A stretch of DNA of 64,000 bases, from positions 1,116,001 to 1,180,000 of the forward strand of contig CP060218.1 in NCBI GenBank assembly GCA_023898345.1. Direction: 5' to 3'. The DNA comes from Candidatus Woesearchaeota archaeon (GTDB lineage Archaea > Nanobdellota > Nanobdellia > Woesearchaeales > UBA583). The notes under the pieces are model-generated. The model had not been told where the DNA came from. It saw only the letters and a program-made list of their open reading frames with translations, and did not search any database. This document shows positions 34,439 through 43,052 of this stretch, piece after piece (the stretch's first letter is position 1; each line of letters begins with the position of its first letter). A program made the position numbers and the translations under genes.

Positions 34439-35116
34439 TTATTCTAGTTTCTCTACTTGAAAAACTAAGGCATGTGCAAAGCCTACGCTTCCTGAAATTT
34501 CATAAAGATGTTCAAGAGTAAATTTTTTCTCTATGATATCAATGTATGTTTCAACAGGATTGTGATAGTCAAGGATTCCAACATCTGCATACTTTTTTCC
34601 ATCCCATAATAAAACCTTAAAGGAAAGATCTTTTTTTTCGTACTCATACGTTTGAGAAAAAATAATCTTGTATCCAGGTAAATCTGTTCTGTGTCTCATA
34701 CGTGGATTTGTAAGTGAAAAATATAATTTTCCAGTATCTTTTAGAAGAGTATGGCAGTTTTTGAAAGCTTTTTCTAAGTCTTCTGTTTTCATTTCACTAA
34801 AGACATAATTGGCAACAATGAAATCAAAGAAGTGCTCGTATTTCTGCATAAATACAAAAGTTGGATTGCAGATATCTTCTCGAAAAACATTTCTCTTGGC
34901 ATTCTGTGCATGTTCTACCATCTCCTTGTTCCAATCTATTCCCCAAGAACTTCCTCTTGGATATCTATCTAGCATTTCACCACTTCCAAAACCAACTTCT
35001 AAAAGTTTTGGATCTTCGTGTTTTTCCCATTCTGCTTCTATGAGGCGGTGCATTTGATTGTTAACTTCTTCTTTTGGACCCTCTTTCGTTGTAATATATT
35101 CTTTTGCATTTTCCAT
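34439..35116 (-). CDS. Class I SAM-dependent methyltransferase
   Basis: The 225-residue protein has motif I LLEVGFGSGEML at 38-49, an acidic SAM-ribose position (SWGIDWNKEMVEHA), motif II FDFIVANYVFSEM and motif III LLKDTGKLYFSL. It is a soluble enzyme of unknown substrate, closest in layout to small-molecule methyltransferases. It reads in the same direction as the GH15 and cyclodipeptide-synthase-like genes, with a 99-nt gap, and divergently from the TrmB-like regulator. Confidence 0.88.
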   Translation of the reverse strand: MENAKEYITTKEGPKEEVNNQMHRLIEAEWEKHEDPKLLEVGFGSGEMLDRYPRGSSWGIDWNKEMVEHAQNAKRNVFREDICNPTFVFMQKYEHFFDFIVANYVFSEMKTEDLEKAFKNCHTLLKDTGKLYFSLTNPRMRHRTDLPGYKIIFSQTYEYEKKDLSFKVLLWDGKKYADVGILDYHNPVETYIDIIEKKFTLEHLYEISGSVGFAHALVFQVEKLE

Positions 35117-35163
35117 TCTCTGTGAGAAGAAAAGTTTAAAGATAAAGATAGGTTGTCATATTT

Positions 35164-35917
35164 GTGACTACTGGAGATAAGGTCTTACTAAGTTATGGGC
35201 TCAGCAAAAATGAAACAACTGTTTTTCTTTCATTAGTAGATTTAGGTGGGGCTTTTGCAAAGGACCTCATTCAAAAAACAAAATTTCACAAAAATATTGT
35301 TTATGAAAATCTTTACAAACTTATTGAAAAGGGTCTTGTTTCAGAAATTCTTCTTGAAAATAAAAAATATTTTTATTGTGAATCTCCTCAGGTCATTGAT
35401 GAATATGTTAAAAAAAAAACAAGAGGAGTTTCAAGGATTTGAAAAAGAACTTACCCACTTAAAGGAAAAGATAAAACAAACTCACAGACAAGAAACAAAA
35501 AAATCCTTTGCTAGAATGTTCACGGGCATAGAGGGAGTAAAACAAATTTTCAGGCATGAACTTGAGCTTGGAAAGAATTATTTAGTGATAGGAGCTCCAA
35601 AAGAATCTCTGGATTCTCTTGGAATGATATTTTGGAAAAATTTTCTCACAAAACAAAAGAGTAAAGGAATGAAGGGAAGGTTAATCTTCAACGATTCTTT
35701 AAGGGAGTATGCTAAGGAAATTGAAAACCCTCAACTCAATACCATTCGTTTTCTTAAGGATGCTTTTGAACCTCTAACTGAAATTATTATTTATGATAGG
35801 TATGTGGCAACGATCATTTGGTCTCAAGAAGTTTTAGCTACTCTTATTGAAAGTGAAGAGGTAGCTAAGAGTTATACAAAATACTTTGAACTCCTTTGGA
35901 AGCAAACTTTGAAATGA
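35164..35917 (+). pseudogene. TrmB-like transcription regulator, frameshifted
   Basis: The first frame (GTG 35164, stop by 35442) carries a winged-helix domain (phrases LSKNETTVFLSLVDLG and NIVYENLYKLIEKGLV). The coil and effector domain (phrases ELTHLKEKIKQ and MFTGIEGVKQIF) continue in another frame to 35917. The break is in a run of ten A at 35410-35419; nine A would restore one frame of about 250 residues, typical of TrmB sugar-responsive regulators. It may be a real mutation, a slippage switch or a sequencing error. It reads divergently from the methyltransferase gene and may control that group. Confidence 0.8.
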
Positions 35918-35975
35918 TGGGCAAAGAAATTTTATTGAGGATGGTGGAAAAACCTCTAAACCCTCTCTTTTTTAG

Positions 35976-36075
35976 ATAGTCGTTCACAAAAATCCTTCCT
36001 TTTGTCTCCTCTGCACTCACCCCATTCGTTTGCTATATAATGTTCTCGAAGTTAAAAACTTCTGCGGAGTACTAT
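35976..36075 (+). repeat. Dispersed repeat R2, full copy
   Basis: TAGTCGTTCACAAAAATCC, the pyrimidine-rich CCTTTTGTCTCCTCTGCAC and a hairpin half ending GCGGAGTACTATAT match the 26173 copy throughout. It ends over the stop of the next gene. Confidence 0.8.
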
Positions 36076-36470
36076 ATGTGAAGGTACAAGGGTACAAGGA
36101 TGGCAATTGAGTAAATAACTATGAATCCCGTATATGCAAGAATTTTGATGAAGGTTGTTTGTCCTCTATCATTGAGCTGATTTACTAAGTAAAAAAAGAT
36201 AATGAGTGGTGCAATAGAGTAGAGAACTATCATGAGTGAATAGCCGAGAATGTATTCTGGGATTGTTAAGCATTGTTCGTAACATGTTGCTCCGATATAT
36301 AAAGATGGTACTTTGAAAATACTTTCATCTTCTGAACAGAGAGGAGGTTCTACACAGGAAATAGTAATGAAGTGAGAAGTAAGAAAAAAAAGGAGGAGTG
36401 GAATAATGTATAGTCCAATTTCTAAATTTCTTTTGTCAACTTCGAAGAATTTGTCTCTTTGAGATTTCAT
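36072..36470 (-). CDS. Three- or four-helix membrane protein, unknown
   Basis: The 132-residue protein has hydrophobic segments near 16-36, 74-96 and 108-131. Between the first two, an outer loop carries four Cys (phrases ISCVEPPLC and ATCYEQC) that could form two disulfides. No family is evident. Its 3' end touches an R2 repeat. Confidence 0.65.
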   Translation of the reverse strand: MKSQRDKFFEVDKRNLEIGLYIIPLLLFFLTSHFITISCVEPPLCSEDESIFKVPSLYIGATCYEQCLTIPEYILGYSLMIVLYSIAPLIIFFYLVNQLNDRGQTTFIKILAYTGFIVIYSIAILVPLYLHI

Positions 36471-36528
36471 TTCTTCTTAGCTTGTGATAAGAAATATATA
36501 TAAACTTATTTGTTTATGAGTATGAGTA

Positions 36529-37254
36529 ATGCAAAAACAACGCGTGCAAAAATTCATTGCCTTGAGTGGTTTATGTTCGAGAAGAAAGGCTGAACAACTA
36601 ATTGCTGATGGAGCTGTTTGTGTAAATGGAAAAAAAAGTAAACTTGGTGATCATTGTACAAATCGAGACACTATTACTGTTAATGGAAAGAAGATTTCTT
36701 TCACTGTTTCTAAGATGTGTTATATTGTTATGAACAAAGCTTTGGGTTATGTTTGTACTGCTTCTGATGAGCTCTCGCGTTCAACTGTTTTTGATCTTCT
36801 CAAAAAGCGTGACAGAGCAGCAGGGCTTTTTTATATTGGGCGTCTTGACAAAGACACTTCGGGTCTTCTTGTTCTGACAAATGATGGACAGTTTGCACAA
36901 AGAATTATTCATCCTTCGTCAAAGGTTAGAAAGGAGTATGAGGTAAAACTGGATAAAGTACTTAGTGAACAGGATAAGAGAATTTTAGAAAAAGGAATTC
37001 AGTTGGGGAGTATTAAACTTCGACCTTGCTCTATTGCTCACAAAAGAAATCTGAGATATAGAGTTTGTTTGTATGAAGGAAGGAAGAGACAGATTCGGCG
37101 TATGTTTGAACAAAGGGGCTACTCTGTCGAACTTTTGATACGCCAAAAAATTGGTTCTCTTGGGCTTTTGGGTTTGAAGGAAGGCGAGTACAGAAAGGTT
37201 GAGAGAGAGTATCTTGAAAAAAGAATTTTTGGTTCGAAGGATGAGAATTGTTAG
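36529..37254 (+). CDS. rRNA pseudouridine synthase, RsuA/RluB family
   Basis: The 241-residue protein has an N-terminal S4 RNA-binding domain (about 1-55, QKFIALSGLCSRRKAEQLI) and the catalytic domain with GRLDKDTSGLLVLTNDG, where Asp107 is the nucleophile, then RKEYEVKLD and GRKRQIRRMF. Members modify 16S or 23S rRNA in bacteria. Archaea normally use guide RNAs or other synthases, so this gene was probably acquired. A TATA-like ATATATATAAAC lies about 30 nt upstream of the start. Confidence 0.93.
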   Translation: MQKQRVQKFIALSGLCSRRKAEQLIADGAVCVNGKKSKLGDHCTNRDTITVNGKKISFTVSKMCYIVMNKALGYVCTASDELSRSTVFDLLKKRDRAAGLFYIGRLDKDTSGLLVLTNDGQFAQRIIHPSSKVRKEYEVKLDKVLSEQDKRILEKGIQLGSIKLRPCSIAHKRNLRYRVCLYEGRKRQIRRMFEQRGYSVELLIRQKIGSLGLLGLKEGEYRKVEREYLEKRIFGSKDENC

Positions 37255-37277
37255 CTGAATAGTGCTGAGATCTTTTT

Positions 37278-38225
37278 TTAGAACCAGCCACGTCGTTTGA
37301 AAAAGTAAATCATAGATGTACTCATGAGGAACATGGCAAGTATCATTACCCAGAAACCGTACTCGTTGTGTGCTAGCGGCAGATTGAAAAAGTTCGTTCC
37401 AAAAATTCCTGATATGACTGTTAAGGGAAGTGAAATAGTTGCAAAAATTCCTAAAATCTTCATGACCTCATTCATCTTGTTTGATAGATTTGTCATGTAA
37501 ATTTCATAAGCACTATTAATATTTTCTTTGAGGTCTTCAATGATGTCTGATGCAACAATTATGTGGTCGTACACGTCTCTAAAATATGGTAGTGCTTTTT
37601 TTGAAATAAAGGGAAGATTGTTTTTTGCAATAAATGAAAATTTTTCTCTTTGTGCCATCATTATTCTTCTCATTTTGCTTACCTCCCTTTTCATACTTAG
37701 AATGTCTGAAGCAATGTTTGTTTGGTCTGCTGAACTTAGAATTCTCTCTTCTAATGTATCTATGTTGTCACTTATAGCTTCTAAGATTGGTTGCATTGCA
37801 TCTACTTCATTATCGATGAGTTGGTGAAATAGGTATTCTGTTCCTTTTTCAAGAAGTAATGCTAATTTTTGGGAATTGTTCTTAATTTTTTCGTATTTGT
37901 CAATGTCTTCTGTGTGATGTGTTATAAGAAATTTTGAATTGAGAACAAAATCTAATTCGAGAATTTGAATTGTTTCTTTTTTTCTGAATGTATAAAATAC
38001 TAAAAAGAGATAGTCTGAAAATTCTTCTACCTTTATTCTGCTGTCGGCATGAAGAAAATCTTCTACGATAAGAGGATGAATGTTACATGCTTCTTGAAGG
38101 AGTACACTTTCTTCTTTTGTTATGGATTTTATATCTATCCAGACTTTATCGAATTTTTTTTCTTGTAGTTCTGACTGTTCAATTTGCTGAATTTTTTTAT
38201 TTGAAAGAGCATATATCTGCATCAT
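37278..38225 (-). CDS. corA: CorA-family Mg2+ transporter, variant motif
   Basis: The 315-residue protein has the cytoplasmic alpha/beta and long-helix domain (HPLIVEDFLHADSRIKVEEF and the stalk near SMKREVSKMRRIM) and two C-terminal membrane helices. The signature before the loop, GMN in CorA, reads GTN here (GIFGTNFFNLPL). The Gly and Asn that shape the selectivity filter are kept while Met is changed. Transport of divalent cations is likely, but ion choice may differ, as it does in ZntB-like members. It overlaps no gene and follows the GT-C gene by 3 nt. Confidence 0.9.
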   Translation of the reverse strand: MMQIYALSNKKIQQIEQSELQEKKFDKVWIDIKSITKEESVLLQEACNIHPLIVEDFLHADSRIKVEEFSDYLFLVFYTFRKKETIQILELDFVLNSKFLITHHTEDIDKYEKIKNNSQKLALLLEKGTEYLFHQLIDNEVDAMQPILEAISDNIDTLEERILSSADQTNIASDILSMKREVSKMRRIMMAQREKFSFIAKNNLPFISKKALPYFRDVYDHIIVASDIIEDLKENINSAYEIYMTNLSNKMNEVMKILGIFATISLPLTVISGIFGTNFFNLPLAHNEYGFWVMILAMFLMSTSMIYFFKRRGWF

Positions 38226-38228
38226 TTT

Positions 38229-40415
38229 TTATACGTTCCAGCTGCGACGGCGCATTATGGTGATTCTCCCGATTTGTTTTGTCTCAACGTAATTTTGAGA
38301 GAGATATTCTGCAAACTCTTCATTTTGGGTGAAAAACTTAAAAGTATTACGTGAGGTTCCGAATATGTATTCTGGTCTTTCTTTTACTATTTTGGCAAAT
38401 ATCTCACTCTGATTTAATGCTATATCTTTTCCGGCATATTTTTCTCGCATTCCTGGATAAAGGTAGCTTGGTTCTTCTTTGTAAAAGTTTGAGTTTGAGT
38501 AAAAGGAGATGATGGATTTAAACTTTGTCTCTGTGAGCAGTGGTGTGTCAAGAGAGAAAACTGTTGCGTATTCGTCAAGGTTTGTATTAATATAATCACG
38601 TGCTTCTTTGAAATTGTCGTAGCCGTAGAAAGTGTAATCATTTGGAAGGGTTGCATTTGTATATACTGTAAAGGTTAGGGCAACGAGAATGAAGATATAC
38701 AAGGGAGTTTTCATTGGCGTTTTTATCAAACTGAAACTTAGGAGGAGAATCGGCAAGAAAATGGAAATGGTCTGAAAACGTGTTGGCATGAGTGGTCCTC
38801 CCAAAATTGAAATTATGAACCAGAAAAATGTGAGAATAAGCAAAAAGTAAAGCTTTGTTTCTTTTTTGTATTCTAAGGTATTTTGTTTGAAGGCAAAGGC
38901 AAGAAGAAGAATATTATATGCTATGAAAATGTATGCTGCAATCATATGATAGTAGGGAAGAACTTCTGTGTAAAATCCTCTTTCTCCGTAACCCATAACT
39001 AATAATGCTATGTTGATGGGAAGGTAGATAAGGGCCAGAAAAATTCTGTTTGAGGAAAGGTAAATATTTGCAAACTGGATAAACATTAACAGGAAGAGAT
39101 AATTGAAAATTAAGCCTCCGTACACGGACCAGTACAGACGCTCAGGGTCTTCAAAAAATCGAAGAACGAAGGAAACTAAAAGAATAATGTTAAGAAGGAG
39201 CAAAATGAGATCTTCGCTGATTTTAAATTTGCTTGCAAGAAGTCTGCTACGAATAAGCAGAGCTAAAATGCCAAGTCCAATTAAGAAGACAATAAGAAGG
39301 ATTAAAGCGTTAAGAACAACATCAATTAAGATTAAATTGAAAATGTGAGTGAAATCTGTTTTCATTGCATAATATACCCAGTACATAAAAACAATGAGAT
39401 AGTAAAAAAGAAAGAAGAGAAGGATTCTTGCAATATTCTCTCTGACTTCCCAAGCTTTTTTGAGGATAATCATTACTGGAATAATCACTAAGAGAATTTC
39501 TCCTCCTTTGTATGTTAGTGTGGACATTGCAACGAGTGCTCCGAGAAATGCTGCGAGACTGTACCCTTTTGATTCTTTGAAGTAATAATGTGTGAGAAGA
39601 AAAATAATGAAAAGGTTGAAGAGGTAGGACAGTTGATAGAACACTCCGGAATAAAATTCAAAGGCTCCGTTAAAGTGAAGGACAACTGTTGTAAGAACAA
39701 GAACAAAAAAAATTTGTTTTTTATCTGTGCTGTATTGACGCATGAGAAGAATGAACATTACAAAAATGAGAATGTGAACTCCTAAAACAAAGAAACGCAG
39801 GTTTTCGATGCTATTGCCAAAAATTCCTTGGAAGGGAAGGAGGAAAAGAAGCACTAGGCTTTCACGAATCCAAAAATCTTTGAAGAGAACTTCTCCGTAA
39901 CTGAGTTGTTTGATTGCGTAGAGAAAATTTCCTTCGTCTGTCCCTATGCCTGTTGTATAGAGTCTGTAGATTTGTACTATGAGAAAGAGAAGAAACAGGC
40001 CTGCAATTCCTAACAGAAAACCGAGAGAAAACTTTGTACTTGTTGGCTTTTCATGAAAGTCGAATAAATAGCTTTTGTAAGAGAGAAAGGTTAGAAGGAC
40101 TAGTGAGGTCGCAAATAGGTAAAGGAGCGCGTCATAATTTTTTACGAAGCTTAGGGGGATTTGTGCATTGAGAAGAAAGAGACAGAAAATGCTAATAAGG
40201 GAAAAAGACAAAAGTGCTCTGACGCTTGAGGACGATGGAAAGAGATGAAAAATTGCAACGCCAAAACCTGCCATACTCAGAACGAGAATTATTTTGAGAT
40301 TGACAAAGTATTGAATCTGATAGAGATGAAAGCTTTCTAAAATGAGGGAGAGTACTAGAAAAAGGAAGAGGAAGAAACTTAGTGCTAGAATTGTTTGTGT
40401 TCGTTGTTTGTTCAT
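38229..40415 (-). CDS. GT-C type membrane glycosyltransferase (ArnT/PMT-like)
   Basis: The 728-residue protein has about thirteen membrane helices and an early outer loop with TDEGNF (Asp160 and Glu161), the acidic pair expected in lipid-linked-sugar glycosyltransferases. A second loop with FKDFWIRE follows. The C-terminal 130 residues form an outer domain (phrase FGTSRNTFKFF). It probably moves sugars from a polyprenyl carrier onto surface molecules. Its start overlaps the stop of the LamG gene by 4 nt, so the two are co-translated. Confidence 0.8.
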   Translation of the reverse strand: MNKQRTQTILALSFFLFLFLVLSLILESFHLYQIQYFVNLKIILVLSMAGFGVAIFHLFPSSSSVRALLSFSLISIFCLFLLNAQIPLSFVKNYDALLYLFATSLVLLTFLSYKSYLFDFHEKPTSTKFSLGFLLGIAGLFLLFLIVQIYRLYTTGIGTDEGNFLYAIKQLSYGEVLFKDFWIRESLVLLFLLPFQGIFGNSIENLRFFVLGVHILIFVMFILLMRQYSTDKKQIFFVLVLTTVVLHFNGAFEFYSGVFYQLSYLFNLFIIFLLTHYYFKESKGYSLAAFLGALVAMSTLTYKGGEILLVIIPVMIILKKAWEVRENIARILLFFLFYYLIVFMYWVYYAMKTDFTHIFNLILIDVVLNALILLIVFLIGLGILALLIRSRLLASKFKISEDLILLLLNIILLVSFVLRFFEDPERLYWSVYGGLIFNYLFLLMFIQFANIYLSSNRIFLALIYLPINIALLVMGYGERGFYTEVLPYYHMIAAYIFIAYNILLLAFAFKQNTLEYKKETKLYFLLILTFFWFIISILGGPLMPTRFQTISIFLPILLLSFSLIKTPMKTPLYIFILVALTFTVYTNATLPNDYTFYGYDNFKEARDYINTNLDEYATVFSLDTPLLTETKFKSIISFYSNSNFYKEEPSYLYPGMREKYAGKDIALNQSEIFAKIVKERPEYIFGTSRNTFKFFTQNEEFAEYLSQNYVETKQIGRITIMRRRSWNV

Positions 40416-41887
40416 TTTTCTGTTTTAAGATCTACCTCTATAGTTGTGAGATTAATTGCTGAGCGTGGTACAATGGTAAAGGAATTTGCTTCTTCGAGTG
40501 GAACGGATTTTACTTCTCTGTAAGCAATGTATTTGTCTGTTAGCTCAGGGTTAAGGATTTGTACGCTGCGTATTTCTCCTTCGTAGTACATTGCTGAACC
40601 GTGATATGCTTTTCCCATTGTGAGACTTCTATTTTTGTTATATTGGTCGTAAATAGTATCGTTCCCAATAAAGTACACTCCTTTGAGAACTCCTTCTTTA
40701 AATAGTTTGAGAGAATCTTGTGGTGTGTAGTAGAATGCTGCTTTTTCCCAGGTGTTGTTTGTATGCTCTGTTCTCAACTCTAAAAAATCTCCTTGCTTGG
40801 TGTTCATTCTTCCCATCCTTAGAAAGAGGTCGCCTTCGTCAGAATAGAGTTCCCAATCGTAATGTCCTATGATTTCTTGATTGCTTCTGTTGGCGTCTGT
40901 GTTTTTGTACTCGACTTGGACAATGAAGCTTTGGTTTGTAAAATTATCTGCTGTGTTTTCTACAACGACAAAATCATCTTCTCCGTCAAAGCGTCGTCCA
41001 TCTCCTGTGTACGCTGGTTTGTACTCAGGAATGTTACCTCCAAGAAGAACGTTTTTGTTGCTGATATTAAATTGTGAAAAATCTATAAAGAGGTAGTATG
41101 CTTCTTGAGACTGTGGAAAAAAATAGTAGTGAGGCTCGTCAAAAAGAAGTGGATCTGCTGTTTGAAGAGATGCTTCTAATTCGGGGTTTGCTTTGGGACC
41201 GAGGAGTATTATTTCACCGATTTTTGTTTTGTAGGGATAGGCAGAGGAATTAATATTTAGGATATAATATCTGTCGTTGTTTGCTAGATAAATGTCAGTC
41301 TCTGAACTGAGAGGAATGTTAAGGAAAAGGTTTGCTTTTGTCGTGTTCACAAGATCAGCTCTGAAACGAAATTTGAGTGCTTCGCTTTGCTCAATGTAGG
41401 GGTTTCCTTGGGCATCGTAAAAAAGTTCTCCAAGACTTGCTTTTTTGTCAAGGTAGAGATTGCGCACTGTGTCGTCTTTGAGATTTTTGTCTGTCAAGTC
41501 TAGGGTGTATTTTTCTTCAAAACCGAGTGGAAGGATGTTGAACCAGATTGCATGTCCAAGAAGAAAAAGGGGGATTAAAACATAGCAAATTGCTGGCACT
41601 TTGAGTGTCGGGTGAAACATGTGGACGAGAAAGAGGCCAGCGATTAGGCAAATTCCTAAAATGAAGAAATAGTTTATGTTTGTGTAAACAAAAAAGGTAT
41701 AGAAGGCAAGACTTACTGGAAGCGAGAGCGCAACAAGGGGGAAGTACCAAAACGCAAGGGCTAGGAAAAGAATAGGGAGTATAATTAGGGAAAAATATTG
41801 GTGATAATGAAAAAGAGTGGTGCTTGCTGCAAGGAGAAGGGTTGAGACAAGTAAAACTAGATTTACTCGCACAAAAAAGGTTTTCAT
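40412..41887 (-). CDS. Membrane protein with LamG/concanavalin-like outer domain
   Basis: From ATG 41887 the protein has 491 residues. Four or five N-terminal membrane helices (about 10-115) precede an outer part whose second half (about 310-475) is a LamG-like domain (phrases RRFDGEDDFVVVENTADNFT and YYEGEIRSVQILNPEL). LamG domains bind glycans or proteins. It is the upstream partner of the GT-C gene and may help to bind glycan acceptors. The longer in-frame start at 41968 would run into the divergent protease gene. Confidence 0.78.
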   Translation of the reverse strand: MKTFFVRVNLVLLVSTLLLAASTTLFHYHQYFSLIILPILFLALAFWYFPLVALSLPVSLAFYTFFVYTNINYFFILGICLIAGLFLVHMFHPTLKVPAICYVLIPLFLLGHAIWFNILPLGFEEKYTLDLTDKNLKDDTVRNLYLDKKASLGELFYDAQGNPYIEQSEALKFRFRADLVNTTKANLFLNIPLSSETDIYLANNDRYYILNINSSAYPYKTKIGEIILLGPKANPELEASLQTADPLLFDEPHYYFFPQSQEAYYLFIDFSQFNISNKNVLLGGNIPEYKPAYTGDGRRFDGEDDFVVVENTADNFTNQSFIVQVEYKNTDANRSNQEIIGHYDWELYSDEGDLFLRMGRMNTKQGDFLELRTEHTNNTWEKAAFYYTPQDSLKLFKEGVLKGVYFIGNDTIYDQYNKNRSLTMGKAYHGSAMYYEGEIRSVQILNPELTDKYIAYREVKSVPLEEANSFTIVPRSAINLTTIEVDLKTEK

Positions 41888-41957
41888 GTTTATCTTGATA
41901 GTTATAAAACTTTTATAAAGTTTGGTTTGTCCTGTTTTTGGTGACAGCGATAGAAGA

Positions 41958-42356
41958 ATGAAACACATTGTTCATGTTTTTGGAAGTGAGGACATGGTTG
42001 AGGACTCTGTCCCGTTTCTGCTTGCTCGCAAACTTGCAAATGATTTAGACTTGAAATTGTTTCATTTTGAATGCTCTTTTGATTTTAATAGTTTGATTTT
42101 TTTAGAAGAAAATGTTTTGATGCTTGATGTTGTCAAGGGCATAGACAGGGTTTGTCTTCTTACTGATCCAAGCGATTTGGTGCTTGAACATAGTGTGAGT
42201 TGCCACGACTTAGACTTGGGTTTTTTTTTATCTCTTCAAAGGGAGTGTGGTTCGTTGAAGAAACTTTCTTTGCTTGCTGTTCCGTACGGAGCTGAGGATT
42301 TGGACGCGCTGGCTTTGTCGGCGAAGGAGATCTTGCTGGAACTTTGTCGGCGATAG
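41958..42356 (+). CDS. Hydrogenase maturation endopeptidase (HycI/HyaD family)
   Basis: About 132 residues from ATG 41958 match the protease that trims the C-terminus of [NiFe] hydrogenase large subunits after nickel insertion. The start HVFGSEDMVEDSVPFLLARKL corresponds to the family GN...DD segment (here SED), the middle MLDVVKGIDRV carries the Asp ligand, and SCHDLDLGFFL carries the His ligand. The matching large subunit is at 47766-49076 and still has its tail. The gene reads divergently from the LamG gene. Confidence 0.82.
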   Translation: MKHIVHVFGSEDMVEDSVPFLLARKLANDLDLKLFHFECSFDFNSLIFLEENVLMLDVVKGIDRVCLLTDPSDLVLEHSVSCHDLDLGFFLSLQRECGSLKKLSLLAVPYGAEDLDALALSAKEILLELCRR

Positions 42357-42375
42357 GTTTATAAATCCTCGTGTG

Positions 42376-42984
42376 ATGGCTCTCCATTTAGCAATGGGTG
42401 TAGTTGTACCAAATTTAGATTTAGGTGTGAGACTAGAACCAAGATTGGGGTTTGAAGGAGATGCGCATTATTTCCTATGTAGAATTCTTGGAGGAGAGGA
42501 TCCTCGCACGTGTCCTGATAACTTACTCCTTTGGGAATCTATAATCAAAGCCTACCCTCTTGAAGGAGGACTTACTTTACCAGATGTCCTTAAAAGACAT
42601 AAGGAAGAATTAGAGGCGACTTATTCTCTTGTAAGCCAATCTTTGCAACAGAGAACTACTCCTTTCTCACAAGGAGAAATTCTTGAGGGAAGTTTAATTT
42701 TAGCTAGGGAATATGATGAGAGAGAATGGAGATTCTTTGTGCGAATAGAAGAATATCTTGCTTTTGTAACAACCCTGAGAAATTTTTTAGAAAAACCAAA
42801 TGAACAAGTATTTGGTAGAGAATGTTTGAGATTTTCTTCAATTCCCTGGTTGGAGGAAGGGAGAGACATCTCAGCAGATCATGGCCTCTATAAGCTAATC
42901 ATTGATTATTTAGGCTCTGGCAATGCGGGGGTACTTAGGAGCAAAGAAGGCCTTGAAAGTTATAGAAAACAAGTTCGCCATTAA
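42376..42984 (+). CDS. Hypothetical soluble protein
   Basis: The frame gives about 200 residues. The start could be ATG 42376 or 42394; a TATA box TTTATAAAT at 42357-42365 favours 42394, but the frame also extends upstream. The protein is acidic, helical and without membrane segments (phrase HKEELEATYSLVSQSLQQR). I recognise no family. Confidence 0.6.
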   Translation: MALHLAMGVVVPNLDLGVRLEPRLGFEGDAHYFLCRILGGEDPRTCPDNLLLWESIIKAYPLEGGLTLPDVLKRHKEELEATYSLVSQSLQQRTTPFSQGEILEGSLILAREYDEREWRFFVRIEEYLAFVTTLRNFLEKPNEQVFGRECLRFSSIPWLEEGRDISADHGLYKLIIDYLGSGNAGVLRSKEGLESYRKQVRH

Positions 42985-43052
42985 GATCTTCATTTTCCAT
43001 ACTCTGCGAAGTTGAAAGAAACTTATATAAATACGTCGACAAAGAAATGCTT

